The position numbers and the translations under genes are program-made. A stretch of DNA of 64,000 nucleotides from Microbacterium helvum (lineage in GTDB: Bacteria > Actinomycetota > Actinomycetes > Actinomycetales > Microbacteriaceae), in NCBI RefSeq assembly GCF_014779795.1, contig NZ_JACXZS010000009.1, positions 1 to 64,000 of the forward strand. Direction: 5' to 3'. The number at the start of each line of letters is the position of its first letter. The stretch's first letter is position 1. Positions 30,788-40,208 of this stretch are shown one piece after another. A model generated the notes under the pieces. The model saw nothing but the letters and a program-made list of their open reading frames with translations, made no database searches and was not told the DNA's origin.

Positions 30788-32443
30788 ATGAGGCTCAGAA
30801 CTACCCTCGCCGCAGTGGGCGTCGCCGCCGCGCTGGTGCTCACCGGCTGCGCCGGTGGCAGCGGCGACAACGACGGCGACTCGTCGGGCGCGGCGCTCAC
30901 GATCGCCAAGCCGGACGGTGCGATCACCACCGAGTCGCACAACCCCTACCTCGGCGACTCGTCCGCTTCGAAGTACGGCTACGCGAAGGTCATCTTCGAG
31001 CCGCTCGCCCTCGTGAACCCCACGGGCGACCTCGGCACCACCCCGTGGCTGGCCGAGTCGGTCAAGTGGAACGACGACTACACCGAGCTGACCGTCGTCC
31101 CCCGCGCGGACGTGAAGTGGAGCGACGGCGAGGACTTCACCGCCGACGACATCGTCTTCACGTTCAACATGTACATCGACGGCAAGCTCAACGACACGTC
31201 GGCCCTCAACCTCGAGAGCGCGACGTCGGACGGCGACACCGTGGTCCTGAAGTTCGCCGACTCGAAGTACACGGCGCAGGCGCGCGTGCTGCACACGCCG
31301 ATCGTCCCGAAGCACATCTGGGAGAACATCGACGACCCCAACACCGACCCGCTGACCGGCGAGGGCATGGCCGTCGGCACCGGACCGTACGTGCTCGACA
31401 GCTGGACGACGGAGTCCGTGAACCTGACGGCCAACCCCGATTACTGGGGCGGCGACCTCGCGGTCCCCGAGCTGCACTACGTGTCCTACGGCGACAACGC
31501 GGCGCTGACCACGGCACTCGTCTCGGAGGAGGCGGACTGGGCGCAGGCGTTCATCCCGCAGATCCAGGACAGCTTCCTCGCCGCGGACGAGAACAACAAG
31601 TTCCTGGCCTCGCCGACCGCGGGCGCCGGCACGCTGTTCATGAACCTGCAGCAGAAGCCGTTCAACGACCCCGCGCTGCGTCAGGCGATCGCGTGGACGG
31701 TCGACCGTCAGGCATACGTGGACGTGGCGCGTGAGGGCGCGAGCACGCCGATCTGGAGCGTCACCGGCCTCGGCGACCTGCTGGCCGACGAGATCGACGC
31801 CGAGTACGAGGGCGACGTCTACAGCGTCGACGTCGACAAGGCCAAGCAGATCCTCACGGACGCGGGCTACACCTGGAAGGACGAGAAGCTCATCGACCCG
31901 TCCGGCGAGGCGGTCTCGTTCTCGATCTCGGTTCCGGCCGGCTGGAGCGACTGGAACACCGAGCAGGCGCTCATCGCCGAGGAGCTCGGCGAGGGCCTCG
32001 GCATCGACGTCAAGGTCGACCAGCCCGACTGGGGCGGCTGGGACGCCGCGCGCCAGGAGGGTACGTTCGACATGATCATCCACTGGCTGGAGGACACCGG
32101 CAACGCCTACGGCCTCTACACCTCCACGATGGACCCGAAGTGGATCGTCGACGGCAAGGCGCAGTTCAACTTCGGCCGCTACGACAACCCGGCCGTCACC
32201 GAGGCGCTCAACACGTACGCGAACACCTCGTCGGACGAGGAGCGCGCAGCCGCCGTCGCCGTCATGGAGAAGGCATTCGCCACGGACGTGCCGGCGATCC
32301 CGCTCGGCTCGCACCCGCTGCTGGGCGAGTTCAACACCCGCAACTACGTGGGCTGGCCCTCGGAGGAGGACCAGTACGCGTCGGCTGACCCGACGCAGCC
32401 CGCGGTGGTTCAGATCCTGACGAAGCTGAAGCCCGCCAGCTGA
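30788..32443 (+). CDS. Family 5 substrate-binding lipoprotein of an oligosaccharide/oligopeptide ABC transporter
   Basis: This 551-residue lipoprotein has a signal MRLRTTLAAVGVAAALVLTGC with lipidated Cys21. The mature domain has family 5 extracellular solute-binding landmarks: GYAKVIFEPLALVNPTGDLGTTPWLAESVKWNDD, VKWSDGEDFTADDIVFTFNMY, GTGPYVLDSW and NPDYWGGD. This family binds peptides, but members next to glycosidases bind oligosaccharides. As its operon ends in a GH3 beta-glucosidase, a beta-linked oligosaccharide is the likely ligand. A strong AAGGAGA site precedes ATG 30788. A terminator hairpin follows, so this gene should be expressed above the rest. Confidence 0.88.
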   Translation: MRLRTTLAAVGVAAALVLTGCAGGSGDNDGDSSGAALTIAKPDGAITTESHNPYLGDSSASKYGYAKVIFEPLALVNPTGDLGTTPWLAESVKWNDDYTELTVVPRADVKWSDGEDFTADDIVFTFNMYIDGKLNDTSALNLESATSDGDTVVLKFADSKYTAQARVLHTPIVPKHIWENIDDPNTDPLTGEGMAVGTGPYVLDSWTTESVNLTANPDYWGGDLAVPELHYVSYGDNAALTTALVSEEADWAQAFIPQIQDSFLAADENNKFLASPTAGAGTLFMNLQQKPFNDPALRQAIAWTVDRQAYVDVAREGASTPIWSVTGLGDLLADEIDAEYEGDVYSVDVDKAKQILTDAGYTWKDEKLIDPSGEAVSFSISVPAGWSDWNTEQALIAEELGEGLGIDVKVDQPDWGGWDAARQEGTFDMIIHWLEDTGNAYGLYTSTMDPKWIVDGKAQFNFGRYDNPAVTEALNTYANTSSDEERAAAVAVMEKAFATDVPAIPLGSHPLLGEFNTRNYVGWPSEEDQYASADPTQPAVVQILTKLKPAS

Positions 32444-32453
32444 TCTGCGACGA

Positions 32454-32493
32454 CAGGCGGGGCGGGTGCATCCCGATGCATCCGCCCCGCCTG
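32454..32493 (+). terminator. Attenuating terminator after the binding-protein gene
   Basis: A long GC-rich stem (CAGGCGGGGCGG pairing with CCGCCCCGCCTG, inner TGCATC/GATGCA) lies between the binding-protein stop and the ATPase start in the same direction. It is typical of partial termination that gives excess binding protein. Confidence 0.75.
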
Positions 32494-32528
32494 CCACGTG
32501 AGGCCTCTAGAAAGCGAACCCTGCACCG

Positions 32529-33371
32529 ATGAACGACCCGCTGCTGTCCATCAACGACTTCTCCGTCGAGTACGACGTCGATCCCCCCGTCGAAGCCGTC
32601 AAGCACGTCACCCTCGAACTCCACCGCGGCGAGATCCTCGGCCTCGCCGGCGAGAGCGGCTGCGGCAAGACCACCCTCGCCTACGGCGTCCAGCGCCTGC
32701 TGAAGGCACCCGCCGTCATCACGAGCGGCTCCGTCATGTTCCACGACGCCTCGGGCGAGGACATCGACATCAACGCCCTCGACGTCGAAGAGATGCGCCG
32801 CTTCCGCTGGGACAAGATCTCCATGGTCTTCCAGGGTGCGATGAACGCTCTCAACCCGGTCGCCACGATCGGCTCGCAGCTCGAGGACGTGTTCGAGGTG
32901 CACCGGCCGGGGATGTCGGGCTCCGAGCGGCGCGATGCCGTCGTCGAGCTGCTCGAGATCGTCAAGGTCGGCGCGCAGCGCTACCGCTCCTACCCGCACG
33001 AGCTGTCGGGCGGCATGCGCCAGCGCGTCATGATCGCCATGGCGCTGGCGCTGCGCCCCCAGCTGATGGTGATGGATGAGCCGACCACCGCGCTCGACGT
33101 GCTCGTCCAGCGCGAGATCCTCCGCCAGATCTCCCAGCTGCGGCACGAGTTCGGCTTCTCCGTCATCTTCATCACCCACGATCTGCCCCTGCTCCTTGAG
33201 ATCAGCGACCGGATCGCCATCATGCGCCACGGCGAGATCGTCGAGCTCGACACCGCCGAACGCATCTGGACCCAGCCCAAGGACGACTACACGAAGACCC
33301 TGCTGTCGTCCTTCCCGCGTCTCACGGCAGAGACGCGGCTCACCGCAGAGAGAGGGGTGGTCTCACGATGA
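32529..33371 (+). CDS. ABC transporter ATPase (DppD/OppD type)
   Basis: This 280-residue ATPase has Walker A GESGCGKTT, signature ELSGGMRQRV, Walker B LMVMDEPTTALD and an H-loop VIFITHDLPLL. It is the first of two nucleotide-binding subunits of the oligopeptide-type importer. The C-terminal extension expected of DppD/OppD subunits (with the cysteine-rich iron-sulfur motif of many OppD proteins) is short and lacks cysteines here. Its stop overlaps the start of the second ATPase by four bases. Confidence 0.92.
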   Translation: MNDPLLSINDFSVEYDVDPPVEAVKHVTLELHRGEILGLAGESGCGKTTLAYGVQRLLKAPAVITSGSVMFHDASGEDIDINALDVEEMRRFRWDKISMVFQGAMNALNPVATIGSQLEDVFEVHRPGMSGSERRDAVVELLEIVKVGAQRYRSYPHELSGGMRQRVMIAMALALRPQLMVMDEPTTALDVLVQREILRQISQLRHEFGFSVIFITHDLPLLLEISDRIAIMRHGEIVELDTAERIWTQPKDDYTKTLLSSFPRLTAETRLTAERGVVSR

Positions 33372-34174
33372 CCGTCCTCGAATTCGACGGCGTCACGAAG
33401 GCGTACTCGGTACGCGGCGCCGGCCAGATCAAAGCCCTCGACGACGTGAGCTTCACGCTCGAATCCGGTCAGATCATCGGTCTCGTCGGCCAGTCCGGCA
33501 GCGGCAAGTCGACCATCGCCAAGATCCTCACCCAGCTCGAGACGCCGACCAGCGGCGAGGTGCGCCTCGACGGCGTGCCGATCCCCCGCCGCGGGAAGGA
33601 GCTGCGGGCCTACCGTCAGAAGCTCCGCATGGTGTTCCAGGACCCCTTCGCGTCGCTGAACCCGTACCACACCATCCGCTACCACCTCGAGCGTCCGCTG
33701 CGCCTGGACCACATCGTGCCGCGCGACCAGGTCGACGACGAGGTGCACCGGCTGCTCGAGCGCGTCCGCCTCGACGCGGGCGCCGTCATCGACCGGCGCC
33801 CGCACGAGCTGTCCGGGGGCCAGCGGCAGCGCGTGGCCATCGCCCGCGCCCTCGCCTCCCGGCCGAACCTGCTCGTGGCCGACGAGCCCGTGTCGATGCT
33901 GGATGTGTCGATCCGGATGAGCGTGCTGAACCTCCTCTCGGACCTGCAGCACGAGCACGGTCTCGGCGTGCTCTACATCACGCACGACCTCGCCACGGCC
34001 CGCCACTTCAGCGACGAGATCATCGTGCTCAACCAGGGCCGCATCGTCGAGAGCGGCACGGCAGACGACGTGATCCTCCGACCCCAGAACCCTTACACGC
34101 AGGAACTGCGGGCGGCCTCACCCGACCCCGACAAGTTCTTCGCCTCGTCCGGCATCCTCGGAGGTGCACAGTGA
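33368..34174 (+). CDS. ABC transporter ATPase (DppF/OppF type)
   Basis: This 268-residue second ATPase has Walker A GQSGSGKST, the FQDPFASLNPYHTIRYHLERPL segment usual in OppF, signature LSGGQRQRVAIARALA, Walker B LLVADEPVSMLD and H-loop LYITHDL. It pairs with the preceding ATPase to power uptake. The start ATG overlaps the previous stop (ATGA), and its own stop overlaps the GTG of the permease gene. Confidence 0.93.
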   Translation: MTVLEFDGVTKAYSVRGAGQIKALDDVSFTLESGQIIGLVGQSGSGKSTIAKILTQLETPTSGEVRLDGVPIPRRGKELRAYRQKLRMVFQDPFASLNPYHTIRYHLERPLRLDHIVPRDQVDDEVHRLLERVRLDAGAVIDRRPHELSGGQRQRVAIARALASRPNLLVADEPVSMLDVSIRMSVLNLLSDLQHEHGLGVLYITHDLATARHFSDEIIVLNQGRIVESGTADDVILRPQNPYTQELRAASPDPDKFFASSGILGGAQ

Positions 34175-35250
34175 CCGCCATCGACTCGTCGCTCCCGCCC
34201 CAGGAACCCGACGCCATCTCGGCCGGGACGACCGCCACGACCGCCGTCCAGGGACGCGGACGCATCCCTTGGCGCTTCCTCGGCAACCGCGCATTGTTCT
34301 ACCTGTTCACGCTCTGGGCGGCCATCACGATCAACTTCTTCGTGCCGCGCATGATGAAGGGCGACGCGGTCGACCAGTATCTGGCACGCAACCGCAACGT
34401 GAGTCCCGAGGCGGCCGAGGCTCTGCGGGCGCTGCTCGGCCTCGACACCGACAAGTCGCTCCTGCAGCAGTACTTCGAGTACTGGAACCTGCTGCTGCAC
34501 GGCGACCTCGGCGTCTCGCTCCTGCACGGCCTGCGGCCGGTGACCGAGGTCATCAGCCAGGCGCTGCCGTGGACGGTCGGGCTCGTGGGCTTCGCCACGC
34601 TCGTGGCGTTCGCCATCGGCACCATCGGCGGCGCGATCGTCGGATGGCGGCGCGGCAGCCGCCTGGACGCCCTCATCCCGATCACCACGTTCCTGAGCAC
34701 GATCCCGTACTTCTGGCTGGGCCTGCTCGCGATCGCCCTCTTCTCGGTGAACCTCGGGTGGTTCCCCATCGGCAAGGCATACGGCGTCGGCGTCACGCCC
34801 GAGTGGTCGTTCGAGTTCATCGGCGAAGTCATCCACCACGGGTTCCTCCCCGCGGCGACGATCATCATCGCCTCGCTCGGCGGCTGGATGCTCGGCATGC
34901 GCAACATGATGCTGACGGTCCTCGACGAGGACTACGTCATGGTGGCGCAGGCCAAGGGCATGCCGAACGACCGCGTGCTGTGGCGCTACGCCGCCCGCAA
35001 TGCGGTACTCCCCCAGATCCAGAGCTTCGCGCTGTCTCTCGGCTTCATCGTCGGAGGCACGATCGTGATGGAGATGGTGTTCAGCTACCCGGGCGTCGGC
35101 AAGCTGCTGCTGGACGCCACCAACGCGAAGGACTACGCGCTCATGCAGGGGGTGTTCCTGGTGATCACGCTCTCTGTGCTCCTGGCGAACCTCCTGGCCG
35201 ACGTCGCCTACGCCTTCCTCGACCCGCGCACCCGCCAGACGGAGGCCTGA
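34171..35250 (+). CDS. ABC transporter permease (DppB type)
   Basis: This 359-residue inner-membrane permease has six or so membrane segments, beginning ALFYLFTLWAAITINFFVPRMM. The EAA-like coupling loop is DEDYVMVAQAKGMPNDRVLWRYAARNAVLPQIQS. A pre-membrane N-terminal region of about 35 residues is hydrophilic. It starts at GTG 34171 within the previous stop, with GGAGG upstream, so translation is coupled. Confidence 0.92.
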   Translation: MTAIDSSLPPQEPDAISAGTTATTAVQGRGRIPWRFLGNRALFYLFTLWAAITINFFVPRMMKGDAVDQYLARNRNVSPEAAEALRALLGLDTDKSLLQQYFEYWNLLLHGDLGVSLLHGLRPVTEVISQALPWTVGLVGFATLVAFAIGTIGGAIVGWRRGSRLDALIPITTFLSTIPYFWLGLLAIALFSVNLGWFPIGKAYGVGVTPEWSFEFIGEVIHHGFLPAATIIIASLGGWMLGMRNMMLTVLDEDYVMVAQAKGMPNDRVLWRYAARNAVLPQIQSFALSLGFIVGGTIVMEMVFSYPGVGKLLLDATNAKDYALMQGVFLVITLSVLLANLLADVAYAFLDPRTRQTEA

Positions 35251-35253
35251 GCC

Positions 35254-36336
35254 ATGACCGCAGTCAACGACCGCACCACCGCGGACGCCGCTGGGCAGCA
35301 CCCGGCCAACACCCCGGCCACCGCGACCGTCCGCACGCCGCGGGCGGCGGCATCCACCCCGCCCAAGAAGCCGACCTTCTGGTCGAAGCTCGGATCGGCG
35401 TTCGCGATGTTCCGCAACCCCAAGTCGATCGCGGGGCTGTCGATCCTCGGGTTCTTCGTGCTCGTCGCGATCTTCGCCGACGTGCTGGCGCCGTACTCGC
35501 CCACGCAGATCAACAACTCGGCGCGGTTCCAGCCCCCGTCGGCGGAGCACTGGCTGGGCACCACCCACATCGGCGAGGACGTACTGAGCCAGGTGATCCA
35601 CGGCACCCGCGGCGTCATCGTCGTGGGCTTCCTCGCCGCGATCATCGCGACGATCATCGCGATCGTGATCGGCGTCATCTCTGGCTACCTCACCGGGTGG
35701 CGGAGCGAGAGCCTGTCGGCCCTCACCAACGTGTTCCTCGTGATCCCGGGTCTTCCGCTGATCATCATCGTCGCCTCGATGTTCGAGGACCCGCCGCTGA
35801 TCCTCATCGCCCTCGTACTCGGACTCATCGGCTGGGCGTGGGGTGCGCGTGTGCTGCGCGCTCAGACGATGTCGCTGCGCACGCGCGACTTCATCCAGGC
35901 GGCGCGCGCCAACGGCGAGCCGATGCGGCGCATCATCACGGTCGAGATGCTTCCCAACCTCATGGCGCTGATCGCCGCGAGCTTCGTCGGCACCGTGACC
36001 GCCGCGATCCTGGGGCTCACCACGCTGTCGTACATCGGCGTGATCCCGGTCACGACCTACAACTGGGGGACGATCCTCAACTGGGCCAGCGCGCAGGGCG
36101 CGTTCCGGCAGAACCAGTGGTGGTGGTACCTGCCTCCGGGCCTGTGCATCGCCGCGATCGGCGTCGCACTGTCGCTCATCAACTTCGGCATCGACGAGTA
36201 CGTCAACCCGCGCCTGCGGTCTGCCGGTGAGCGCGCCCGCGCCATGAAGAAGAAGGGCATGAACGTGAACGACACCGTCACGATCGTGCGCACGAACACC
36301 ACGAGCACGAACACGAAGACGCAGGAGAACGCGTGA
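35254..36336 (+). CDS. ABC transporter permease (DppC type)
   Basis: This 360-residue second permease has a cytoplasmic N-terminus of about 45 residues, then SIAGLSILGFFVLVAIFADVLAPYSPTQINN, the family signature of OppC-type subunits (transmembrane helix then PY-P-P). The EAA-loop reads RTRDFIQAARANGEPMRRIITVEMLPNL. A C-terminal tail with a threonine/asparagine-rich end (TIVRTNTTSTNTKTQENA) is unusual. Its stop overlaps the GTG start of the GH3 gene. Confidence 0.92.
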   Translation: MTAVNDRTTADAAGQHPANTPATATVRTPRAAASTPPKKPTFWSKLGSAFAMFRNPKSIAGLSILGFFVLVAIFADVLAPYSPTQINNSARFQPPSAEHWLGTTHIGEDVLSQVIHGTRGVIVVGFLAAIIATIIAIVIGVISGYLTGWRSESLSALTNVFLVIPGLPLIIIVASMFEDPPLILIALVLGLIGWAWGARVLRAQTMSLRTRDFIQAARANGEPMRRIITVEMLPNLMALIAASFVGTVTAAILGLTTLSYIGVIPVTTYNWGTILNWASAQGAFRQNQWWWYLPPGLCIAAIGVALSLINFGIDEYVNPRLRSAGERARAMKKKGMNVNDTVTIVRTNTTSTNTKTQENA

Positions 36337-38651
36337 CCACCGCGACCATCCCGGACTACCTCGACGAGACGCTGCCGGTCGCCGACCGCATCGCAGACCT
36401 TCTCGGCCGCATGACGGTCGAAGAGAAGGTCGGCCAGATGCTCCAGCTCGACGCCCGCGACGACCTCGACGACCACGTGCTGCGCAAGCACGTCGGCTCG
36501 ATCCTGCACACCTCGCCCGAGCGCGTGCTGCGGGCGCGCGAGCTGACGCTGCAGACGCGGCTGCAGATCCCGCTGCTGGTCGGCGAGGACTGCATCCACG
36601 GCCACTCGTTCTGGGAGGGCGCCACCATCTTCCCGACGCAGCTGGGCATGGCGGCGTCGTGGGATGCCGAGCTCGTCGAGAAGGTCGCACGTGCGACCGC
36701 CGTCGAGGTCGCGGCCACCGGCATCCACTGGACGTTCTCGCCCGTCCTCTGCATCGCGCGCGATCTGCGCTGGGGCCGCGTCGACGAGACATTCGGCGAG
36801 GACCCGGTGCTCATCGGCGAACTCGCCTCGGCGATGGTGCGCGGCTACCAGGGCGACGGGCTGGCGGACCCGACGGCGATCCTCGCGACGGCGAAGCACT
36901 TCGCGGGCTACTCCGAGACGCAGGGCGGGCGTGACGCCAGCGAGGCGGATCTGTCGCGACGCAAGCTGCGCTCGTGGTTCCTGCCGCCGTTCGAGCGCGT
37001 GGCGAAGGAGGGATGCCGCACCTTCATGATCGGCTATCAGACCACCGACGGCGTGCCGATCACGATCAACGACTGGCTGCTCAACGACGTGCTGCGCGGC
37101 GAGTGGGGCTACACCGGCACCCTCATCACCGACTGGGACAACGTCGGCCGCATGGTGTGGGAGCAGCACGTGCAACCCGACTACGCGCATGCCGCGGCCG
37201 CAGCCGTCAACGCCGGCAACGACATGATCATGACGACGCCGGGCTTCTTCCAGGGCGCGCTCGACGCGATCGCTCAGGGTCTGCTCACCGAGGACGCGCT
37301 GGACCGCGCCGTCTCACGCATCCTGCTGCTCAAGTTCGAGTTCGGCCTCTTCGCCGACCCGCGGCTTCCCGACGAGGCCCGCATCGCGAGCGAGATCGCG
37401 ACCGCAGAGCACCGCGCGCTGAACCTCGACCTCACGCGCCGCTCGCTCGTGCTGCTGCGCAACGACGGCCTGCTGCCGCTGGACGGCGGATACACGGGGG
37501 ATGCCGGCGGCCGGGCACTGTCCGGCGCGGCGGGCCCCCGCCGTATCGCGGTGATCGGACCGCTCGCCGACGACGCCCAGACCCAGCTCGGCGACTGGGC
37601 GGGCGGCTCCGGCCAGGCCGGATGGCTCGACGGTCAGCCGCGTGACATGATCACGACGGTGCTCGACGGGTTCCGCTCGTTCGCTCCTGCGGACTGGACT
37701 GTCACGCACGCGCGCGGCGCCGATGTGCTGACGCTCGAAGAGGATCCGGCCGGCGCCTTCTTCCCCGACGGCCAGCCCCGGCCGCAGATCGTGGTGCCCT
37801 CGCCGCCCGACGATGCACTGATCGCCGAGGCGGTCGCCGCCGCGCAGGCGTCGGACGTCGCCGTCGTCGTGGTCGGCGACGTGATCGAGCTCGTCGGCGA
37901 GGGCCGGTCGACGGCGACCCTCGACCTCATCGGCGGGCAGATCGCCCTGATCGACGCGCTGGCGGATGCCGGCACGCCGTTCGTGATCGTGCTCATGGCG
38001 TCCAAGCCCCTCGTGCTGCCGCCGTCGGCGGAACGGGCGTCCGCGGTGATCTGGGCGGCATCGCCCGGCATGGAGGGCGGTCGCGCGATCGCCGAGCTGG
38101 CGCTCGGACTCATCGAGCCGAGCGGACGCCTGCCGATCTCGTTCGCCCGCCACGTCGGGCAGCTGCCGATCTTCTACAACCAGATCCGCGGCCAGCACGG
38201 CGACCGCTACGCCGACCTCACGCAGTCCCCCGCGTGGGCGTTCGGCGAGGGCCTGTCGTACACGACGGTGGAGTACGACCGGCTGCGCATCGTCGACACC
38301 GAGCTCGGCGAGGGCGACACGGTGCGCGCGACGATCGAGCTGCGCAACACGGGCTCCCGCCCCGCGCACGAGATCGTCCAGGTGTACGTCCGCGACATCG
38401 TCACGTCGGTCAGCTGGGCAGAGAAGGAGCTGAAGGCGTTCCGCCACGTCGATCTCGAACCCGGTCAGATCGTGACGGTCGAGCTCTCGGTGCCGGTCGC
38501 GGAGTGCACGATCGTGGATGCCGCCGGCCGGCGCATCGTGGAACCCGGCGAGTTCGATCTGCTCGTCGGCCCGTCGTCACGCGAGGAGGCGTTGCTGGAC
38601 GCCCGATTCCGCGTGGCCTCCCCCGCCCCGAAGGCGGTCCAGCACCCCTGA
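36333..38651 (+). CDS. GH3 beta-glucosidase (BglX-like)
   Basis: This 772-residue glycoside hydrolase family 3 enzyme is cytoplasmic, as there is no signal peptide. It has an N-terminal barrel (MTVEEKVGQMLQLDARDDL, IPLLVGEDCIHGHSFWEGATIFPTQLGMAASWD, ATAKHFAGYSETQGGRD) with the catalytic nucleophile in TLITDWDNVGRM (Asp267). It also has the second alpha/beta domain and a C-terminal fibronectin-III-like domain (VRDIVTSVSWAEKELKAFRHVDLEPGQ). It should cleave beta-glucosides that the operon-encoded transporter imports. GTG 36333 overlaps the permease stop, and a strong terminator follows. Confidence 0.93.
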   Translation: MTTATIPDYLDETLPVADRIADLLGRMTVEEKVGQMLQLDARDDLDDHVLRKHVGSILHTSPERVLRARELTLQTRLQIPLLVGEDCIHGHSFWEGATIFPTQLGMAASWDAELVEKVARATAVEVAATGIHWTFSPVLCIARDLRWGRVDETFGEDPVLIGELASAMVRGYQGDGLADPTAILATAKHFAGYSETQGGRDASEADLSRRKLRSWFLPPFERVAKEGCRTFMIGYQTTDGVPITINDWLLNDVLRGEWGYTGTLITDWDNVGRMVWEQHVQPDYAHAAAAAVNAGNDMIMTTPGFFQGALDAIAQGLLTEDALDRAVSRILLLKFEFGLFADPRLPDEARIASEIATAEHRALNLDLTRRSLVLLRNDGLLPLDGGYTGDAGGRALSGAAGPRRIAVIGPLADDAQTQLGDWAGGSGQAGWLDGQPRDMITTVLDGFRSFAPADWTVTHARGADVLTLEEDPAGAFFPDGQPRPQIVVPSPPDDALIAEAVAAAQASDVAVVVVGDVIELVGEGRSTATLDLIGGQIALIDALADAGTPFVIVLMASKPLVLPPSAERASAVIWAASPGMEGGRAIAELALGLIEPSGRLPISFARHVGQLPIFYNQIRGQHGDRYADLTQSPAWAFGEGLSYTTVEYDRLRIVDTELGEGDTVRATIELRNTGSRPAHEIVQVYVRDIVTSVSWAEKELKAFRHVDLEPGQIVTVELSVPVAECTIVDAAGRRIVEPGEFDLLVGPSSREEALLDARFRVASPAPKAVQHP

Positions 38652-38662
38652 GGGACGGCGAA

Positions 38663-38706
38663 GGGCGGTCCTCCGCGCGCTGCGGGCGCGGAGGACCGCC
38701 CCTTTT
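38663..38706 (+). terminator. Rho-independent terminator of the glycoside-uptake operon
   Basis: A perfect 16-bp stem (38663-38678 with 38686-38701, loop of seven) is followed by TTTT at 38703-38706. Confidence 0.92.
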
Positions 38707-38786
38707 CGCACCGTCGCCGAGCGCCGCGCTCGTCGAGCGGACCGAGGAACGTGCGGAGACGAGACGCTCAGGCCCTCGGTCGGCCC

Positions 38787-39644
38787 TCAGCGCCGCGTGT
38801 CGTCCGAGTAATCCTCGTCCGCTTCGTCGTCCTCATCGTCGGAGTCGTCCTCGTCATCCGGGTCCTCGTCGTCCGACTCTTCCTCGTCATCGGACTCCTC
38901 GTCATCCGAGTCCTCGTCGTCGGCGGACGCGTCGAGCACATCGATGTCGACCCCGTCGACGTCGCCGGCGTGGAGGATGGGCGAGCCGTCGTCGTCGAAG
39001 TCGGCGGCGTCGAGGTCGTCGACGTCGTCGAGGTCCTCCTCGTCATCTTCGTCGTCGTCCTCGGCCTCGTCGTCCGCGTGCGCGGCTTCGGCGAGCGCCG
39101 CCTGCGCGGCGTGGTACTCGGCCAGCCGCACCGCCCACGGCACCCAGTCGGGCGCCAGCAGCGCGCCGTCGCCGGGAAGCAGCTCGACCTCGAGCACGGT
39201 GGGCTCGGAGCCCTCGACGCGGGCGAGACTCACCGTCCAGAACCATCCCGGATACCCCGGGAGCCGGTTCGCGAACCGCAGCGACACGACGCCGTCGGGC
39301 TCGACGCGGTAGTCCGCGGGCTCGCCGATCGACGCCTCCGTCGTGATCTCGCGCAGCGCGGCCAGAGCCAGATCGTGCGCCTCGAAGAGCGACGGGTCGG
39401 GCTCGATGACGACGACCTCGGCGGGCTCCTCCGCCTCGGCTTCGCCCTCGACCGCATCCTCGACGAGGTCGACCAGCAGCGCATCGAGCACTCCGGTCTC
39501 GACCTCGACCACCTCGACGACAGCCTCGTCCTCCGCAGCACCCGTCACGTCGGTCTCGACGGTGCTGCTCGCGTCCGCGAGCGCTTCCGTCGCGACGGAG
39601 CCGTCGGCGTCAGGAGCGTCGATCGGATCAGGCGTCGAGCTCAT
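38787..39644 (-). CDS. DUF3027 protein with a long acidic tail
   Basis: This 285-residue actinobacterial protein has a DUF3027-type core (LALAALREITTEASIGEPADYRVEPDGVVSLRFANRLPGYPGWFWTVSLARVEG, WVPWAVRLAEYHAA). It is preceded by an acidic stretch and followed by about 85 residues made almost wholly of aspartate, glutamate and serine. Its function is unknown. It overlaps the 3' end of the cold-shock gene by 17 bases (start ATG 39644), and this pairing is common in Actinobacteria. The acidic tail is encoded by near-repetitive GAC/GAG/TCG codons. Confidence 0.8.
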   Translation of the reverse strand: MSSTPDPIDAPDADGSVATEALADASSTVETDVTGAAEDEAVVEVVEVETGVLDALLVDLVEDAVEGEAEAEEPAEVVVIEPDPSLFEAHDLALAALREITTEASIGEPADYRVEPDGVVSLRFANRLPGYPGWFWTVSLARVEGSEPTVLEVELLPGDGALLAPDWVPWAVRLAEYHAAQAALAEAAHADDEAEDDDEDDEEDLDDVDDLDAADFDDDGSPILHAGDVDGVDIDVLDASADDEDSDDEESDDEEESDDEDPDDEDDSDDEDDEADEDYSDDTRR

Positions 39645-40011
39645 CGGCCACCTTGCGCAGGACCGCAGCGACCTTGCTCGCGTGCGCACCGCTGGGGTAC
39701 CGGCCGCGGCGCAGGTCGCCGCCGATGCCGTCGAGCAGCTTGACGAGGTCCTCGATGATGATCGCCATGTCGTCTGCGGGCTTGCGCGAGCGCTTCGCGA
39801 GGCTCACCGGCGCGTCGAGCACGCGCACCGAGAGCGCCTGCGGGCCGCGCTTGCCGTCGGCGACGCCGAACTCGAGCCGCGTCCCCGTCTTGGGCGCGGG
39901 CGTGCCGGCGGGCAGGGCGGTGGCGTGCAGGAAGACGTCCTGGCCGTCGTCCGTGGAGATGAAGCCGAACCCCTTCTCCTCGTCGTAGAACCTGACCTTG
40001 CCGGTGGGCAT
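39628..40011 (-). CDS. Cold-shock-domain protein with C-terminal extension
   Basis: This 127-residue protein has an N-terminal cold-shock domain (MPTGKVRFYDEEKGFGFISTDDGQDVFLHATAL) containing both RNA-binding motifs KGFGFI and DVFLHA. A 55-residue helical extension (LAKRSRKPADDMAIIIEDLVKLLDGIGGDLRRGRYPS) follows. It binds single-stranded nucleic acid, probably as an RNA chaperone. I start at ATG 40011, the conserved cold-shock start. Co-transcribed with the DUF3027 gene, whose start it overlaps. Confidence 0.9.
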   Translation of the reverse strand: MPTGKVRFYDEEKGFGFISTDDGQDVFLHATALPAGTPAPKTGTRLEFGVADGKRGPQALSVRVLDAPVSLAKRSRKPADDMAIIIEDLVKLLDGIGGDLRRGRYPSGAHASKVAAVLRKVADELDA

Positions 40012-40208
40012 CGAGAACCTCGCTGAATCGGGCGCCGCGCGGCGAGCCGCGGGCGAAACAGTGCATGACGAAAGCGGGGGCTCCGTGTCCCCCACCCAGA
40101 CAGCCTAGTCGCACAGGCTGCCCGCGGCACCGTTGCGACGCGGAGCCGCGGCGAGGAGCCCGGCGCAGGAGGCCGGTGCCGCCGGCATCGACGGGTAGGC
40201 TGGAGAGG

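Noticed and set aside
34093..36792. An 899-codon minus-strand frame opposite the permease genes
   Set aside because: Both permeases have full motifs and overlapping stop/start codons; the antisense product is arginine-rich noise.
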